A stretch of DNA of 14,938 bases from JAGLOK01 sp023139005 (GTDB lineage: Bacteria > Bacillota > Clostridia > Christensenellales > UMGS416), in the NCBI GenBank assembly GCA_030637745.1, contig DAOWFX010000156.1:1-14938 (forward strand). The letters are read 5' to 3'. The translations under genes were made by a program, and so were the position numbers. The notes under the pieces are model-generated. The model did not search any database and was not told the DNA's origin. It saw only the letters and a list, made by a program, of their open reading frames with translations. Each line of letters starts with the position of its first letter. Positions within the stretch are counted from its first letter, which is position 1. Shown here one piece after another: positions 7,565 to 14,938 of this stretch.

Positions 7565-9433
7565 TTATACAGAATCTTTGTCCTCATTACTACTATTAAA
7601 ATGATTAAAAACCAAGCTTGCAGTATGATGTGATATTCCATCTACTTTCACTAATTCTTCAATTTTAGCATTCTTTATGGCAGAAATTGTTGGAAAAGCG
7701 ATAAGTAATACATTTTTTCTTTTTACACCAATTCCTTTTATATCATCTAATACAGACTTATATGTTCTTTTTTTTCTAAGCGTTCGATGATATGTTATCG
7801 CAAAACGATGGGCCTCGTCTCGTATCCTTTGTAAGAGGTGCAGTGCAGGAGCACGTTTATTAATGAGTATTGGAACCTTATTGTTTGTTAGAAACACTTC
7901 CTCTTCTCTTTTTGCAAGTCCAATCATTGAAATATCATTGAATCCTAATTCATCAATTATCTTTTTTGCAGCAGACAATTGGCCTTTACCACCATCTATT
8001 AATACTAGATCCGGTAGTGTTGAAAATCCACTTACTTTACCTTCCTCAATATCTTTTTTTGCATGATTGAATCTTCTTGATATAACTTCCGCCATTGATT
8101 TGAAGTCATCTGGCCCATCAACAGTCTTAATTTTGAATCTTCTATATTCTTTTCTTGATGGAATTCCATCTTTGAAGACCACCATGGATGCAACTGTATC
8201 AACACCTTGAATATTAGATATATCAAATCCTTCAATTCTATTGGGTAGCTTTTCAAGCTTTAGTTCTTCTTTCAAAGATAATACCGCTCCCCCAGTTTTC
8301 TCCCATTTTCTTTTCTGGTCTTGATTTGTACGATTTAAAGAAACTTTTGCATTTTCTATTGCCATATCAATTAATTTCCTCTTTCTCCCTTTAACCGGAG
8401 TATTGATACTTACCTTCCCTTGTCGAATTTCTTGTAAATACTGAACCATGGTTTCCTTACCGTCTATATCATCAGAAGTATAAATATCTTTTGGTATGAT
8501 ATTGTTTTGCATATAGTAATTTTGAAGGAAATAAGCTAATATTTCATTAGCCTCTCCGCCTTCTTTCATATCTAACAAAAAGCTTTCACTTCCTATGATC
8601 TTTCCTGACCTACTGATTAAAACTTGTACAATTGCATGAATTTCATCGTGGAAAACAGCAAAAACATCAAATGGTTCAATGGTTGTTGATATTACTCTTT
8701 GACCTTGATTTGCAGAGACATTCAAGCCTTGAATTCTATCACGTAATTCTGCAGCTTCTTCAAAATTCATTTCATCGGATGCAATATTCATTTCTTTGAT
8801 AAGTGTAGCAATTATTTTATCTGTATTGCCTGATAGCACTTCTAGAGCTTCATCAATTAATTCTCTATACATTTCTTTAGTTACTTCTTTTCTACATGCT
8901 CCAATACATTTGCCAATGTCATAGTTTAAGCATGGTCTTTCTATACCTTTTATCTTTGATATGTTTTTTTTGCATGTTCTAACCTTGTATGTTTTATTAA
9001 TAACTTCCAACATTTTTCTCATTGAAGTTGAATCAAAATAAGGTCCAAAATATTTTGCACCATCTCTTAATACTCTACGAACAACTTCGATTCTTGGATA
9101 ATCATTTTGAACATCAACTTTTATATATGGAAAATGTTTATCGTCCTTTAGTAATATGTTATATCTTGGTTTGAATTGCTTGATGAGATTGCTCTCTAAC
9201 GCAAATGCTTCATTTTCACTATCGGTTACAACCCAGTCTATTTTCTGTACGTGTTCTACTAGGGCTCTAGTTTTAATCGTTGTATTATTCCCATCTAAAA
9301 AATAGGATCTAACACGGTTTTTTAATAACTTTGCTTTTCCTATATAGATAATATCGCCTAGGTTATCTTTCATAAGATAAACGCCGGGTTTGAGTGGTAT
9401 ATCTATTAAGTTTTCTTTAATGTCTTTTTTCAT
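7565..9433 (-). CDS. uvrC: excinuclease ABC subunit UvrC
   Basis: Nuclease of UvrABC nucleotide excision repair, making both incisions around a DNA lesion bound by UvrB. Its 622 residues are full length. The GIY-YIG domain (about 12-98) includes GVYLM and IIYIGKAKLLKNRVRSYF and makes the 3' cut. Cysteines C154, C168, C176 and C180 match the cluster-binding cysteines known in E. coli UvrC. The UVR motif for UvrB contact spans about 212-240. The RNase H-like domain for the 5' cut carries GFDISN (D404), LIDGGKGQ (D480) and DEAHRFA (H542). A helix-hairpin-helix tail covers about 562-612. The ATG at 9433 overlaps the upstream membrane-protein gene by 17 bp, with only a weak GGT upstream, so coupled translation is likely. 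No defect is visible. Confidence 0.97.
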   Translation of the reverse strand: MKKDIKENLIDIPLKPGVYLMKDNLGDIIYIGKAKLLKNRVRSYFLDGNNTTIKTRALVEHVQKIDWVVTDSENEAFALESNLIKQFKPRYNILLKDDKHFPYIKVDVQNDYPRIEVVRRVLRDGAKYFGPYFDSTSMRKMLEVINKTYKVRTCKKNISKIKGIERPCLNYDIGKCIGACRKEVTKEMYRELIDEALEVLSGNTDKIIATLIKEMNIASDEMNFEEAAELRDRIQGLNVSANQGQRVISTTIEPFDVFAVFHDEIHAIVQVLISRSGKIIGSESFLLDMKEGGEANEILAYFLQNYYMQNNIIPKDIYTSDDIDGKETMVQYLQEIRQGKVSINTPVKGRKRKLIDMAIENAKVSLNRTNQDQKRKWEKTGGAVLSLKEELKLEKLPNRIEGFDISNIQGVDTVASMVVFKDGIPSRKEYRRFKIKTVDGPDDFKSMAEVISRRFNHAKKDIEEGKVSGFSTLPDLVLIDGGKGQLSAAKKIIDELGFNDISMIGLAKREEEVFLTNNKVPILINKRAPALHLLQRIRDEAHRFAITYHRTLRKKRTYKSVLDDIKGIGVKRKNVLLIAFPTISAIKNAKIEELVKVDGISHHTASLVFNHFNSSNEDKDSV

Positions 9434-10820
9434 CTAATTTACCAAGCAACGTTAATCCAGCCTTTACCGCCGTATCATTGATTTCATGATTTGAATACCT
9501 TGCCTTTTCATAACCTTTTAGGAATGAATCTGTATCAGCAGAGTGAGTATTTAACAACTCTCTTGCAGTAGTGCTTAATTCTGTAGTCTGCGCTTTTTTA
9601 TTATAATTAATTAAATATTTCTTGAAAATGAACCGTATTTTATCTTTATTATTTTTAAAGTCAGATAATCTCGGTTTTCTTGTTAACTTCTTCTTGAAAT
9701 TTTGCCACCTATCCTTCAATTCATTATTAAACTGTTGTTTGTCGAACGTGCTTTCTTCTACATCATTGAATTCTAGCATAGGTTCTGTTTCCTGGTTATT
9801 GTTCATGTACTGAAATAGTTTGCTTAATCCTGATTTTATAACCTTAAACAATTTTCTAATAATGAAGAATATCACAATCGCAAGTATAATGAATGCTATT
9901 ACATAAAAAAATTGCTCCATAACTTTCCAGAAAGGAGAAGATTCGCCTCTTTCCAATAAATCTGCAATATTTACTTCTACTACTTCTTCTTCAACAGCTT
10001 CAACTATGACTTCTCCAACATATTCTTGTCTTGAAAATATTGCTAATATGCCTTTTCTAAGCATCTCTAAAATTATTTCTTTTAATTTACCCATGCTAGC
10101 GACTAAGAAGACAACTCCAATAAATAGAGAGGTCATCATTACATTTCCATATATCATTGATTTTGATATTTTGTAATTATCCTTAGTTATTCTGTTTATG
10201 TTTATTTGATTTAATAAGAAAATGGATATAATCAACCATCCTATCGATACTATAGAAAGTATTGATTTTATCTGCATGGCACTTTCAATTTTGAAAACTT
10301 CAAAAGAGAAAACAATTTGTAGTGCAACCAGGATAGATAATGATGCAACTAAGGTTGTTGCTGAGAAAATGATTTTTTCAGGCTTTCTTAAGTTTACTAT
10401 TGTAAATATAGATGTAATAGCACTAATAGATATGAATATTATATTGAATACGAGTATATATGGGGATAGTATAACGGCACATGATAATGCAATTACAATT
10501 ACTAAAAGTTTTATTATATTCTTCTTTCCTTTTAATACTATTGATGTCCCCCAACAAATTAATAACATTAAGCCATTTGTCACCAACATGAAAGCCATAT
10601 CCTTAAAGTACATATATAAAGACAGTATAATCATCGTTACACTAGTAGAAATCATGAAGTAGATGAAGCTAACAACTAGTTTTATTAACAACCCTTTAGC
10701 ATCAAGGATATAGTCAGTACTTGAGTATGTCTTCTGATTGTTCTTTCTTTTTCTTCTTTTTTCTCTTTTTTCTTTAAAGGAATCCGGTCTATCATTATAG
10801 AAATTATCAAGATTATTCAT
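9417..10820 (-). CDS. polytopic membrane protein with C-terminal DUF4129-like domain, no transglutaminase domain
   Basis: Protein of 467 residues, function unknown. A basic cytoplasmic N-terminus (KREKRRKRK) is followed by about seven hydrophobic segments near residues 45-69, 76-96, 102-120, 122-142, 151-173, 184-204 and 226-243. Next come an acidic loop of about 60 residues, an eighth segment (304-323) and a charged C-terminal region ending near GYEKARYSN (436-444), typical of DUF4129. The order helices, external loop, helix, DUF4129 matches the clostridial transglutaminase-like proteins encoded after MoxR and DUF58, but no Cys-His-Asp transglutaminase core is present in the short loop. The ATG at 10820 has AAAGGTGA 5 nt upstream and overlaps the DUF58 gene by 8 bp; a GTG at 10829 lies within that Shine-Dalgarno. 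It overlaps uvrC by 17 bp downstream. The DUF4129 call rests on the tail motif and context. Confidence 0.75.
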   Translation of the reverse strand: MNNLDNFYNDRPDSFKEKREKRRKRKNNQKTYSSTDYILDAKGLLIKLVVSFIYFMISTSVTMIILSLYMYFKDMAFMLVTNGLMLLICWGTSIVLKGKKNIIKLLVIVIALSCAVILSPYILVFNIIFISISAITSIFTIVNLRKPEKIIFSATTLVASLSILVALQIVFSFEVFKIESAMQIKSILSIVSIGWLIISIFLLNQININRITKDNYKISKSMIYGNVMMTSLFIGVVFLVASMGKLKEIILEMLRKGILAIFSRQEYVGEVIVEAVEEEVVEVNIADLLERGESSPFWKVMEQFFYVIAFIILAIVIFFIIRKLFKVIKSGLSKLFQYMNNNQETEPMLEFNDVEESTFDKQQFNNELKDRWQNFKKKLTRKPRLSDFKNNKDKIRFIFKKYLINYNKKAQTTELSTTARELLNTHSADTDSFLKGYEKARYSNHEINDTAVKAGLTLLGKLDEKRH

Positions 10821-11907
10821 AAGAATCACCTTTATAACGAATATCTTGAATATTAACTGTGTTTCCTAAAGCTTTTAGAATGTTAATCTTATCTTGTATA
10901 CGATCGGACATAAAAGTAGTTAATATCAATATATCGGTATCCCTAACTTTATTGCTGATAAGTTCTTCTAGATAACTATAAAAACTTAATTTTCTGGCTA
11001 CTACGATTTGAGCCATTACTTCAAGTATATTCTTAATACCACCAGCGCCTCCATCTTGGTGAACAAATACTGTTTTTTTATCTGCATCATCTTGCAGATA
11101 TCCATTTGTTCCAAATCCAGCTTTCAATCCATTTTTCATGGCCCAAATTACAATAGTTGAAGCTAATGTAATGCCATATTCAATAGGTACTGCTTCAGAA
11201 TGTAATATCACTTCCCATTGAAATTCTGTGATTTCTACATTTAGTAATACTAATAAATTGGGTGAAGATGAATAATCTTTTGTCTTTATTTTCAAATCTC
11301 CCGATTTTGCTGTTGCTCCCCAATGCACGTCTTTTAAACTATCTCCCTGTACATAGGGTCTTATACCATTGACTAGAAAAGGATCAGGTGCAATCCATCT
11401 TTTTACAATGATATCTCCTAGTAATTGTTTTGACATATTCGGAATCTCATCAAATGCTAATATTCTTGGATAAATCGATAATTGCAAATCCATAGTTATT
11501 TCTTTTATTTTTTGGGAAAATCCAAATAAGCTACCTGATGTAAGTGACAATGTATTAAGATGATAATAACCTCTTTTTACACATTTTACATAATGTGTTC
11601 TAGTTATTTTCCTGAACATTCCCATCAGAAAAACACTACAATGATATAATTTACCTTTGATTTTCAAATCACTTTGCTCTTTAAACAACAAGGCTTCGGG
11701 CATTCTAGCTTCTACTTTGAGCCAAGGTACAGGAATTATTTTATTATTTGAGATAATTTCGACCATCTTAATATTATCCCCAACATGAGCAGCACGAGTG
11801 TTGAAGTATCTTTCATATGTTAGTTTTTTAAGACCTGTTTTATTTACAACAATTACTTGTAATGTTGCAACAATAAAAGCTGTTAATACTATCCATACAA
11901 TGGTCAT
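10813..11907 (-). CDS. DUF58 family membrane-anchored protein
   Basis: DUF58 protein of 364 residues, regularly encoded beside MoxR ATPases; its biochemical role is not established. One hydrophobic segment (about 3-22) anchors the N-terminus. A beta-rich region follows (about 30-145). The family core GIRPYVQGDSLKDVHW with ATAKSGDLKIK lies at 181-208. The C-terminal part has the position of the von Willebrand A-like fold, but the usual metal-site DxSxS after the first strand is not visible; the segment reads LLVLLNVEIT (218-227). ATG 11907 has GAGGA 6 nt upstream and lies 2 nt after the moxR stop, and the 3' end overlaps the next gene by 8 bp. This suggests co-production with MoxR and the membrane protein, probably as a membrane complex. 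Confidence 0.9.
   Translation of the reverse strand: MTIVWIVLTAFIVATLQVIVVNKTGLKKLTYERYFNTRAAHVGDNIKMVEIISNNKIIPVPWLKVEARMPEALLFKEQSDLKIKGKLYHCSVFLMGMFRKITRTHYVKCVKRGYYHLNTLSLTSGSLFGFSQKIKEITMDLQLSIYPRILAFDEIPNMSKQLLGDIIVKRWIAPDPFLVNGIRPYVQGDSLKDVHWGATAKSGDLKIKTKDYSSSPNLLVLLNVEITEFQWEVILHSEAVPIEYGITLASTIVIWAMKNGLKAGFGTNGYLQDDADKKTVFVHQDGGAGGIKNILEVMAQIVVARKLSFYSYLEELISNKVRDTDILILTTFMSDRIQDKINILKALGNTVNIQDIRYKGDSYE
10826..10833 (-). promoter_or_regulatory. ribosome binding site of the DUF4129-like membrane protein
   Basis: AAAGGTGA on the minus strand, 5 nt before the ATG at 10820 and within the last codons of the DUF58 gene. It favours that ATG over the GTG at 10829, which overlaps it. Confidence 0.75.
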
Positions 11908-11909
11908 GT

Positions 11910-12866
11910 TTAATCCTCTATTGATTCTGTTGGCACTTTGACGTTTGACAGCGCACGAAGTATTGCGCTTTCTGCTGGATCATCATTGCTTTGATATACA
12001 GAAGAGCATATGATTCTATGAGCTAGTACTGGTACTGCAACTTTCTTTACATCATCAGGTATTACATAGTCGCGTCCATCAATAGCAGCCGTTGCTTGTG
12101 ATACTCGCAATAGTGCAATCAGTCCACGAGGAGATACACCTAGCATAACATCCTCAAGTTTACGTGTTTCTTCAATGATATTTGCAATATATTCACGTAT
12201 AGGCTCTGAAACAACGACATTTTTTACTGATTCTTGTGCTTGAATAATTTCCTCTTTGTCAATTACACTTTTAAGATTTTCTAGAGGGTCTTCTTTTATG
12301 AATCTATCTAATATTTTCAGTGAATCAGCAATATTGGGATAGCCCATCTTAGTTTTGATAATAAATCTATCTAATTGAGCTTCAGGAAGCGGAAACGTAC
12401 CGCTTGTATCTATTGGATTTTGTGTTGCAAGTACTATAAATGGTTCTTCAAGTTTATAAGTATGGTTGTCGATAGTTACTTGTCTTTCTTCCATACATTC
12501 AAGCAAAGCGGACTGTGTTCTAGGTGTTGCTCTGTTGATTTCATCCGCTAATAAGATATTTGTGAAAACTGGGCCTTCTCTAAATTCAAATACATTGCTC
12601 GATTGATTATATATATTCATTCCTGTGATATCAAAAGGTAATAAGTCAGGAGTGAATTGTATTCTTGAAAATTTGCTTTTTAATGATTTGGCTAGTGATT
12701 TTGCTAGCATTGTTTTCCCTGTACCCGGTACGTCTTCTAGTAAGACATGACCTTTACATAAGAGTGCAGCTATCATAAGATTTACTGTTTCTTCACTTCC
12801 CACGATTACTTTTGCTATGCTTTTCCTAATTGTATTTGCAGTTTCCTTTATTGTTGAAATTTTCAT
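11910..12866 (-). CDS. MoxR family AAA+ ATPase
   Basis: Cytoplasmic AAA+ ATPase of 318 residues, the normal MoxR size. MoxR proteins are thought to act as chaperones that mature or activate partner complexes, often with von Willebrand A or DUF58 proteins. Seen in order: Walker A PGTGKT (47-52), Walker B LLADEINR (105-112), sensor 1 ATQNP (147-151), PEAQLDRF with the arginine-finger region (161-168), and the C-terminal lid with GVSPRGLIALLR and the IPDDVKKVAVPVLAHRI tail. All ATPase residues appear intact. ATG 12866 has AGGAG 6 nt upstream, partly within the PBP stop region 9 nt away; DUF58 follows after 2 nt. Its likely clients are the DUF58 and DUF4129-like proteins, and by context possibly the upstream FtsW-PBP pair (inference). 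Confidence 0.95.
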   Translation of the reverse strand: MKISTIKETANTIRKSIAKVIVGSEETVNLMIAALLCKGHVLLEDVPGTGKTMLAKSLAKSLKSKFSRIQFTPDLLPFDITGMNIYNQSSNVFEFREGPVFTNILLADEINRATPRTQSALLECMEERQVTIDNHTYKLEEPFIVLATQNPIDTSGTFPLPEAQLDRFIIKTKMGYPNIADSLKILDRFIKEDPLENLKSVIDKEEIIQAQESVKNVVVSEPIREYIANIIEETRKLEDVMLGVSPRGLIALLRVSQATAAIDGRDYVIPDDVKKVAVPVLAHRIICSSVYQSNDDPAESAILRALSNVKVPTESIED

Positions 12867-12875
12867 CTAGTGCTC

Positions 12876-14258
12876 CTAATCATTTTTTATTTCTTTAAAT
12901 ATATTTAGTGCAATTTCTTCAATATTTTCGATATAGCTTTGGTTATCTTCAAGAACTATTGCGATAGCATATGGGTATTTGTCATCCTTCATATAACCTG
13001 CAAACCAAGTTAGCATGGATTCATTTTCATCCGTAGCTTTTACTTTTGCTGTTTTACCGTGGTATTTTTTAGTATCTTCATCTATTTTACTTAATGAATA
13101 TTTTGACATATCAATAATTAAAATTCCATCTAATTTTTCTGCTATTGCATAAGAAAACGATTTTCCAATACTCTTTATATTATTATCATTTTCTTGATCT
13201 TCTATTGAAGAAATTAGTTTGAGTTCTATCATCTCACCACGATTTGCAATCGCACCATATAGCATAGCCATATGCATTGGCGTAACCAACGTGTTGTATT
13301 CTCCGTTTGCACTTAATGCAAGGTTATATTGTGAAGTCAATGAATTGAGTGATATGGAAGAATTGTATAATACAATATCATCGAATAGAAACTGTTGATT
13401 GAACCCTGCTCTTTCAGCAGATTTCTGTAGGTTTGATGCACCTAAATCGATACTCAATTTAGCAAATATACTATCACATGAATTTTGAATAACTTCTTCA
13501 AATGATTGGTTAGCATGTGCTCTTGAACATATAATAATTTCATCATCTACTTGATATGTACCATTACAGTAAAATTCTCTATCAGTAAACTCAAGATGCT
13601 CCATAGCAGCACTTGCTGTAATCACTTGAAATAAATCTCCCGGAGGATATTGCCCCTGAATCGAACGATTTGATAATGAATCTTCATCTGCTCCACCATT
13701 TTCTTTACCTGGATTAATCATTTCAGGATCAAAACTCGGTCCTGAAACCATAGCAAGTATCTCTCCTGTTTTGTAATTCAATACAACAACTGCACCTTTA
13801 TTTATATTCATTTGATTAGCAATAAACAAACATAGATCTGAATCAATTGTTAAAGTGATATCCTTACCATAAGCTGTTTCATCAAACATCAATCTTCTTA
13901 TACGATCTACTAAGTTCTCATTGTAACCTAATAGCCATGAACCTTGTGTGGTTTCAACACCTAATGGTGAAAATCCGTACAGATCACCTATTACATGAGA
14001 TGTTGTTGTTCTTAGAAGATCGTTTGTTGAATATGTTCTCTTCCCATAGGTAGATCCTGCAAGTTCAACACCATTGATATCATATATACTCCCAGGAACA
14101 ACAGTACTTCTTGAATCTTTAAGTCTAGGATTATACGAACTTCCAATCCATCTACCGGAGAACATAAACACATCATATAGAAAATAGCTACATAATAAAA
14201 AAAAGATTAATCCTAAAACTATTCCTATTGTAATTATATTTCTACGAATATCTTTCAT
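12876..14258 (-). CDS. class B penicillin-binding protein homologue with degenerate transpeptidase motifs (predicted pseudoenzyme)
   Basis: PbpA/FtsI-like protein of 460 residues with one N-terminal membrane helix (about 6-31) and an extracytoplasmic body. Family landmarks are YNPR (42-45), GSIYDINGVELAGS (56-69), GYNENL, NKGAVVVLNYKTGEILAMVS (153-172), QYPPG (203-207), LVTPMHMAMLYGAIANRGEM (324-343) and WFAGYM (418-423). The catalytic motifs are altered: SxxK, normally PPGSTFK, reads PPGDLFQ (Asp208, Gln211); SxN reads SCD (260-262); KTG reads KTA (402-404). The serine nucleophile and the general-base lysine are both missing, so transpeptidation and beta-lactam acylation are not expected. 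The frame is intact and the rest of the fold is conserved, which argues against a simple pseudogene. The start overlaps the ftsW-like stop by 4 bp (ATGA), a coupled pair. Inferred role: structural partner or activator of the SEDS polymerase. Family call firm; loss of activity inferred from motifs. Confidence 0.9.
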   Translation of the reverse strand: MKDIRRNIITIGIVLGLIFFLLCSYFLYDVFMFSGRWIGSSYNPRLKDSRSTVVPGSIYDINGVELAGSTYGKRTYSTNDLLRTTTSHVIGDLYGFSPLGVETTQGSWLLGYNENLVDRIRRLMFDETAYGKDITLTIDSDLCLFIANQMNINKGAVVVLNYKTGEILAMVSGPSFDPEMINPGKENGGADEDSLSNRSIQGQYPPGDLFQVITASAAMEHLEFTDREFYCNGTYQVDDEIIICSRAHANQSFEEVIQNSCDSIFAKLSIDLGASNLQKSAERAGFNQQFLFDDIVLYNSSISLNSLTSQYNLALSANGEYNTLVTPMHMAMLYGAIANRGEMIELKLISSIEDQENDNNIKSIGKSFSYAIAEKLDGILIIDMSKYSLSKIDEDTKKYHGKTAKVKATDENESMLTWFAGYMKDDKYPYAIAIVLEDNQSYIENIEEIALNIFKEIKND

Positions 14259-14938
14259 GATTCCCCATTTTTTTGTTTTTGCTGTCTCTGGTTTTGTGCG
14301 TTTCGTATGGATATCGCCTGTAAAATTCCGATTAATGCCATAGTAACTATCATAGAAGAACCACCATAACTAATTAGTGGTAGAGTAATTCCCGTCAAAG
14401 GAATCATCTTTATAACACCACCAAGTATTATCAGTGTTTGAAAAGCTATAGTTGCGGTGCAACCGAATGCTAGTAATGAAAAAAATGAATTTTCTGAAGT
14501 AACTGCAATATGTAATCCGCGAATCATAATTATAATAAAAAATCCAATTATTAAGAAACCCATAGCAATTCCCATTTCCTCACATATTGATGAAAATATA
14601 TAGTCAGTTGTATATGCAGGTACATATCTTGGGCTCCCAAGTCCCAATCCTGATCCAAATAAGCCCCCTGATACTATTGCAATCAACCCATGAATGATTT
14701 GATATCCTCCTGTATTTGCCGTTGCCCAAGGATTAATCCATACTTGGACACGCACTCTAACATGATTGAACAATTTATATGCAACTACCGCTGCACCGGA
14801 AAACACGCCAATCCCTGTCAATGTCCATAATACTGAACTTGTTGCAACAAACATCATTGTTAAAAAAACAAAGAAATATAGCAACGCAGCTCCTAAGTCT
14901 TTTAATAAAACTAAAAGAATAATACTGATTATCACAAA
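14255..14938 (-). CDS. FtsW/RodA/SpoVE family (SEDS) peptidoglycan glycosyltransferase, C-terminal 227 residues, N-terminus off the window
   Basis: Polytopic SEDS protein that polymerises lipid II into glycan strands in the membrane, normally with a class B PBP. The visible part starts inside a helix before KDLGAALLYF, the variant of QPDLGTAL seen in PbpA-partnered members. Further hydrophobic segments follow, then the large external loop with INPW, GGYQIIHGLIAI and GSGLGLG. Next is YTTDYIFSSICEEMG, whose Asp matches the conserved catalytic Asp of RodA/FtsW as I recall it. Near the end is the signature MIPLTGITLPLISYGGSSM. A charged Gln/Lys-rich tail ends the protein. The polymerase looks intact in the visible part. 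Its TGA overlaps the PBP ATG by 4 bp. Which subfamily (FtsW, RodA or SpoVE) cannot be settled without the N-terminus and a tree. In many Clostridia an FHA-domain gene precedes this pair; that would lie outside the window. Confidence 0.94.
   Translation of the reverse strand, partial: FVIISIILLVLLKDLGAALLYFFVFLTMMFVATSSVLWTLTGIGVFSGAAVVAYKLFNHVRVRVQVWINPWATANTGGYQIIHGLIAIVSGGLFGSGLGLGSPRYVPAYTTDYIFSSICEEMGIAMGFLIIGFFIIIMIRGLHIAVTSENSFFSLLAFGCTATIAFQTLIILGGVIKMIPLTGITLPLISYGGSSMIVTMALIGILQAISIRNAQNQRQQKQKNGES

Noticed and set aside
8032..8256. 74-codon minus-strand frame inside uvrC
   Set aside because: Alternative frame within the intact RNase H-like domain of UvrC.
10222..10662. 146-codon open frame on the plus strand
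   Set aside because: It lies wholly antisense to the hydrophobic DUF4129-like membrane protein, has no recognisable family, and mirrors the low-complexity AT-rich coding of the real gene.
1..14938. tRNA, rRNA, riboswitch, CRISPR, IS or prophage elements
   Set aside because: Nearly all bases are taken by housekeeping genes on one strand; no repeat arrays, transposase or integrase motifs, or structured RNA signatures were seen by eye.

Overview
The window is AT-rich bacterial DNA. Every supported gene lies on the minus strand and the genes are packed end to end. The gene set (crh-like HPr, whiA, rapZ, murB, hprK, uvrC, a FtsW/RodA-PBP pair, dnaE with an N-terminal PHP domain) and the mostly purine-rich Shine-Dalgarno sequences point to a low-GC Gram-positive, most likely in the class Clostridia. 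Genus cannot be told from this window. No RNA genes, insertion sequences, CRISPR arrays or prophage genes were seen, and no stretch over 300 bases lacks a gene.

In transcription order (right to left) there are two blocks. Block 1 (14938 to 5810) holds a FtsW/RodA-type glycan polymerase (N-terminus off the edge), a class B penicillin-binding protein, a MoxR ATPase, a DUF58 protein, a polytopic DUF4129-like membrane protein, UvrC, a Cof-type HAD phosphatase and HPr kinase/phosphorylase. Neighbouring genes overlap by 4 to 17 bp or are separated by 2 to 9 bp, so the block reads as one operon. Block 2 (5619 to 1) holds murB, rapZ, whiA, a crh-like gene and dnaE (C-terminus off the edge), behind a probable sigma-A promoter in the only real intergenic gap (190 bp).

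The genes join cell-wall construction (MurB, FtsW/RodA, PBP), control of carbon flux and amino-sugar supply (HprK, Crh-like protein, RapZ), division/chromosome control (WhiA), repair (UvrC) and replication (DnaE).

The most unusual part is 9.4-14.9 kb. The PBP keeps the class B fold landmarks but has lost the catalytic Ser and Lys of SxxK (D208-L-F-Q211), the Asn of SxN (S260-C-D262) and the Gly of KTG (K402-T-A404). It therefore looks like a transpeptidase pseudoenzyme paired with an apparently intact SEDS polymerase. In the adjoining MoxR module, the membrane protein has the layout of transglutaminase/DUF4129 proteins but no transglutaminase domain, and the DUF58 protein shows no DxSxS metal-site motif. 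A second point is that the HPr-like protein next to whiA has Gln15 in place of the phosphorylatable His while keeping Ser46, i.e. it is Crh-like, and hprK lies just upstream. Three gene starts (rapZ, hprK, DUF4129 gene) are set here by Shine-Dalgarno position rather than by the longest reading frame.
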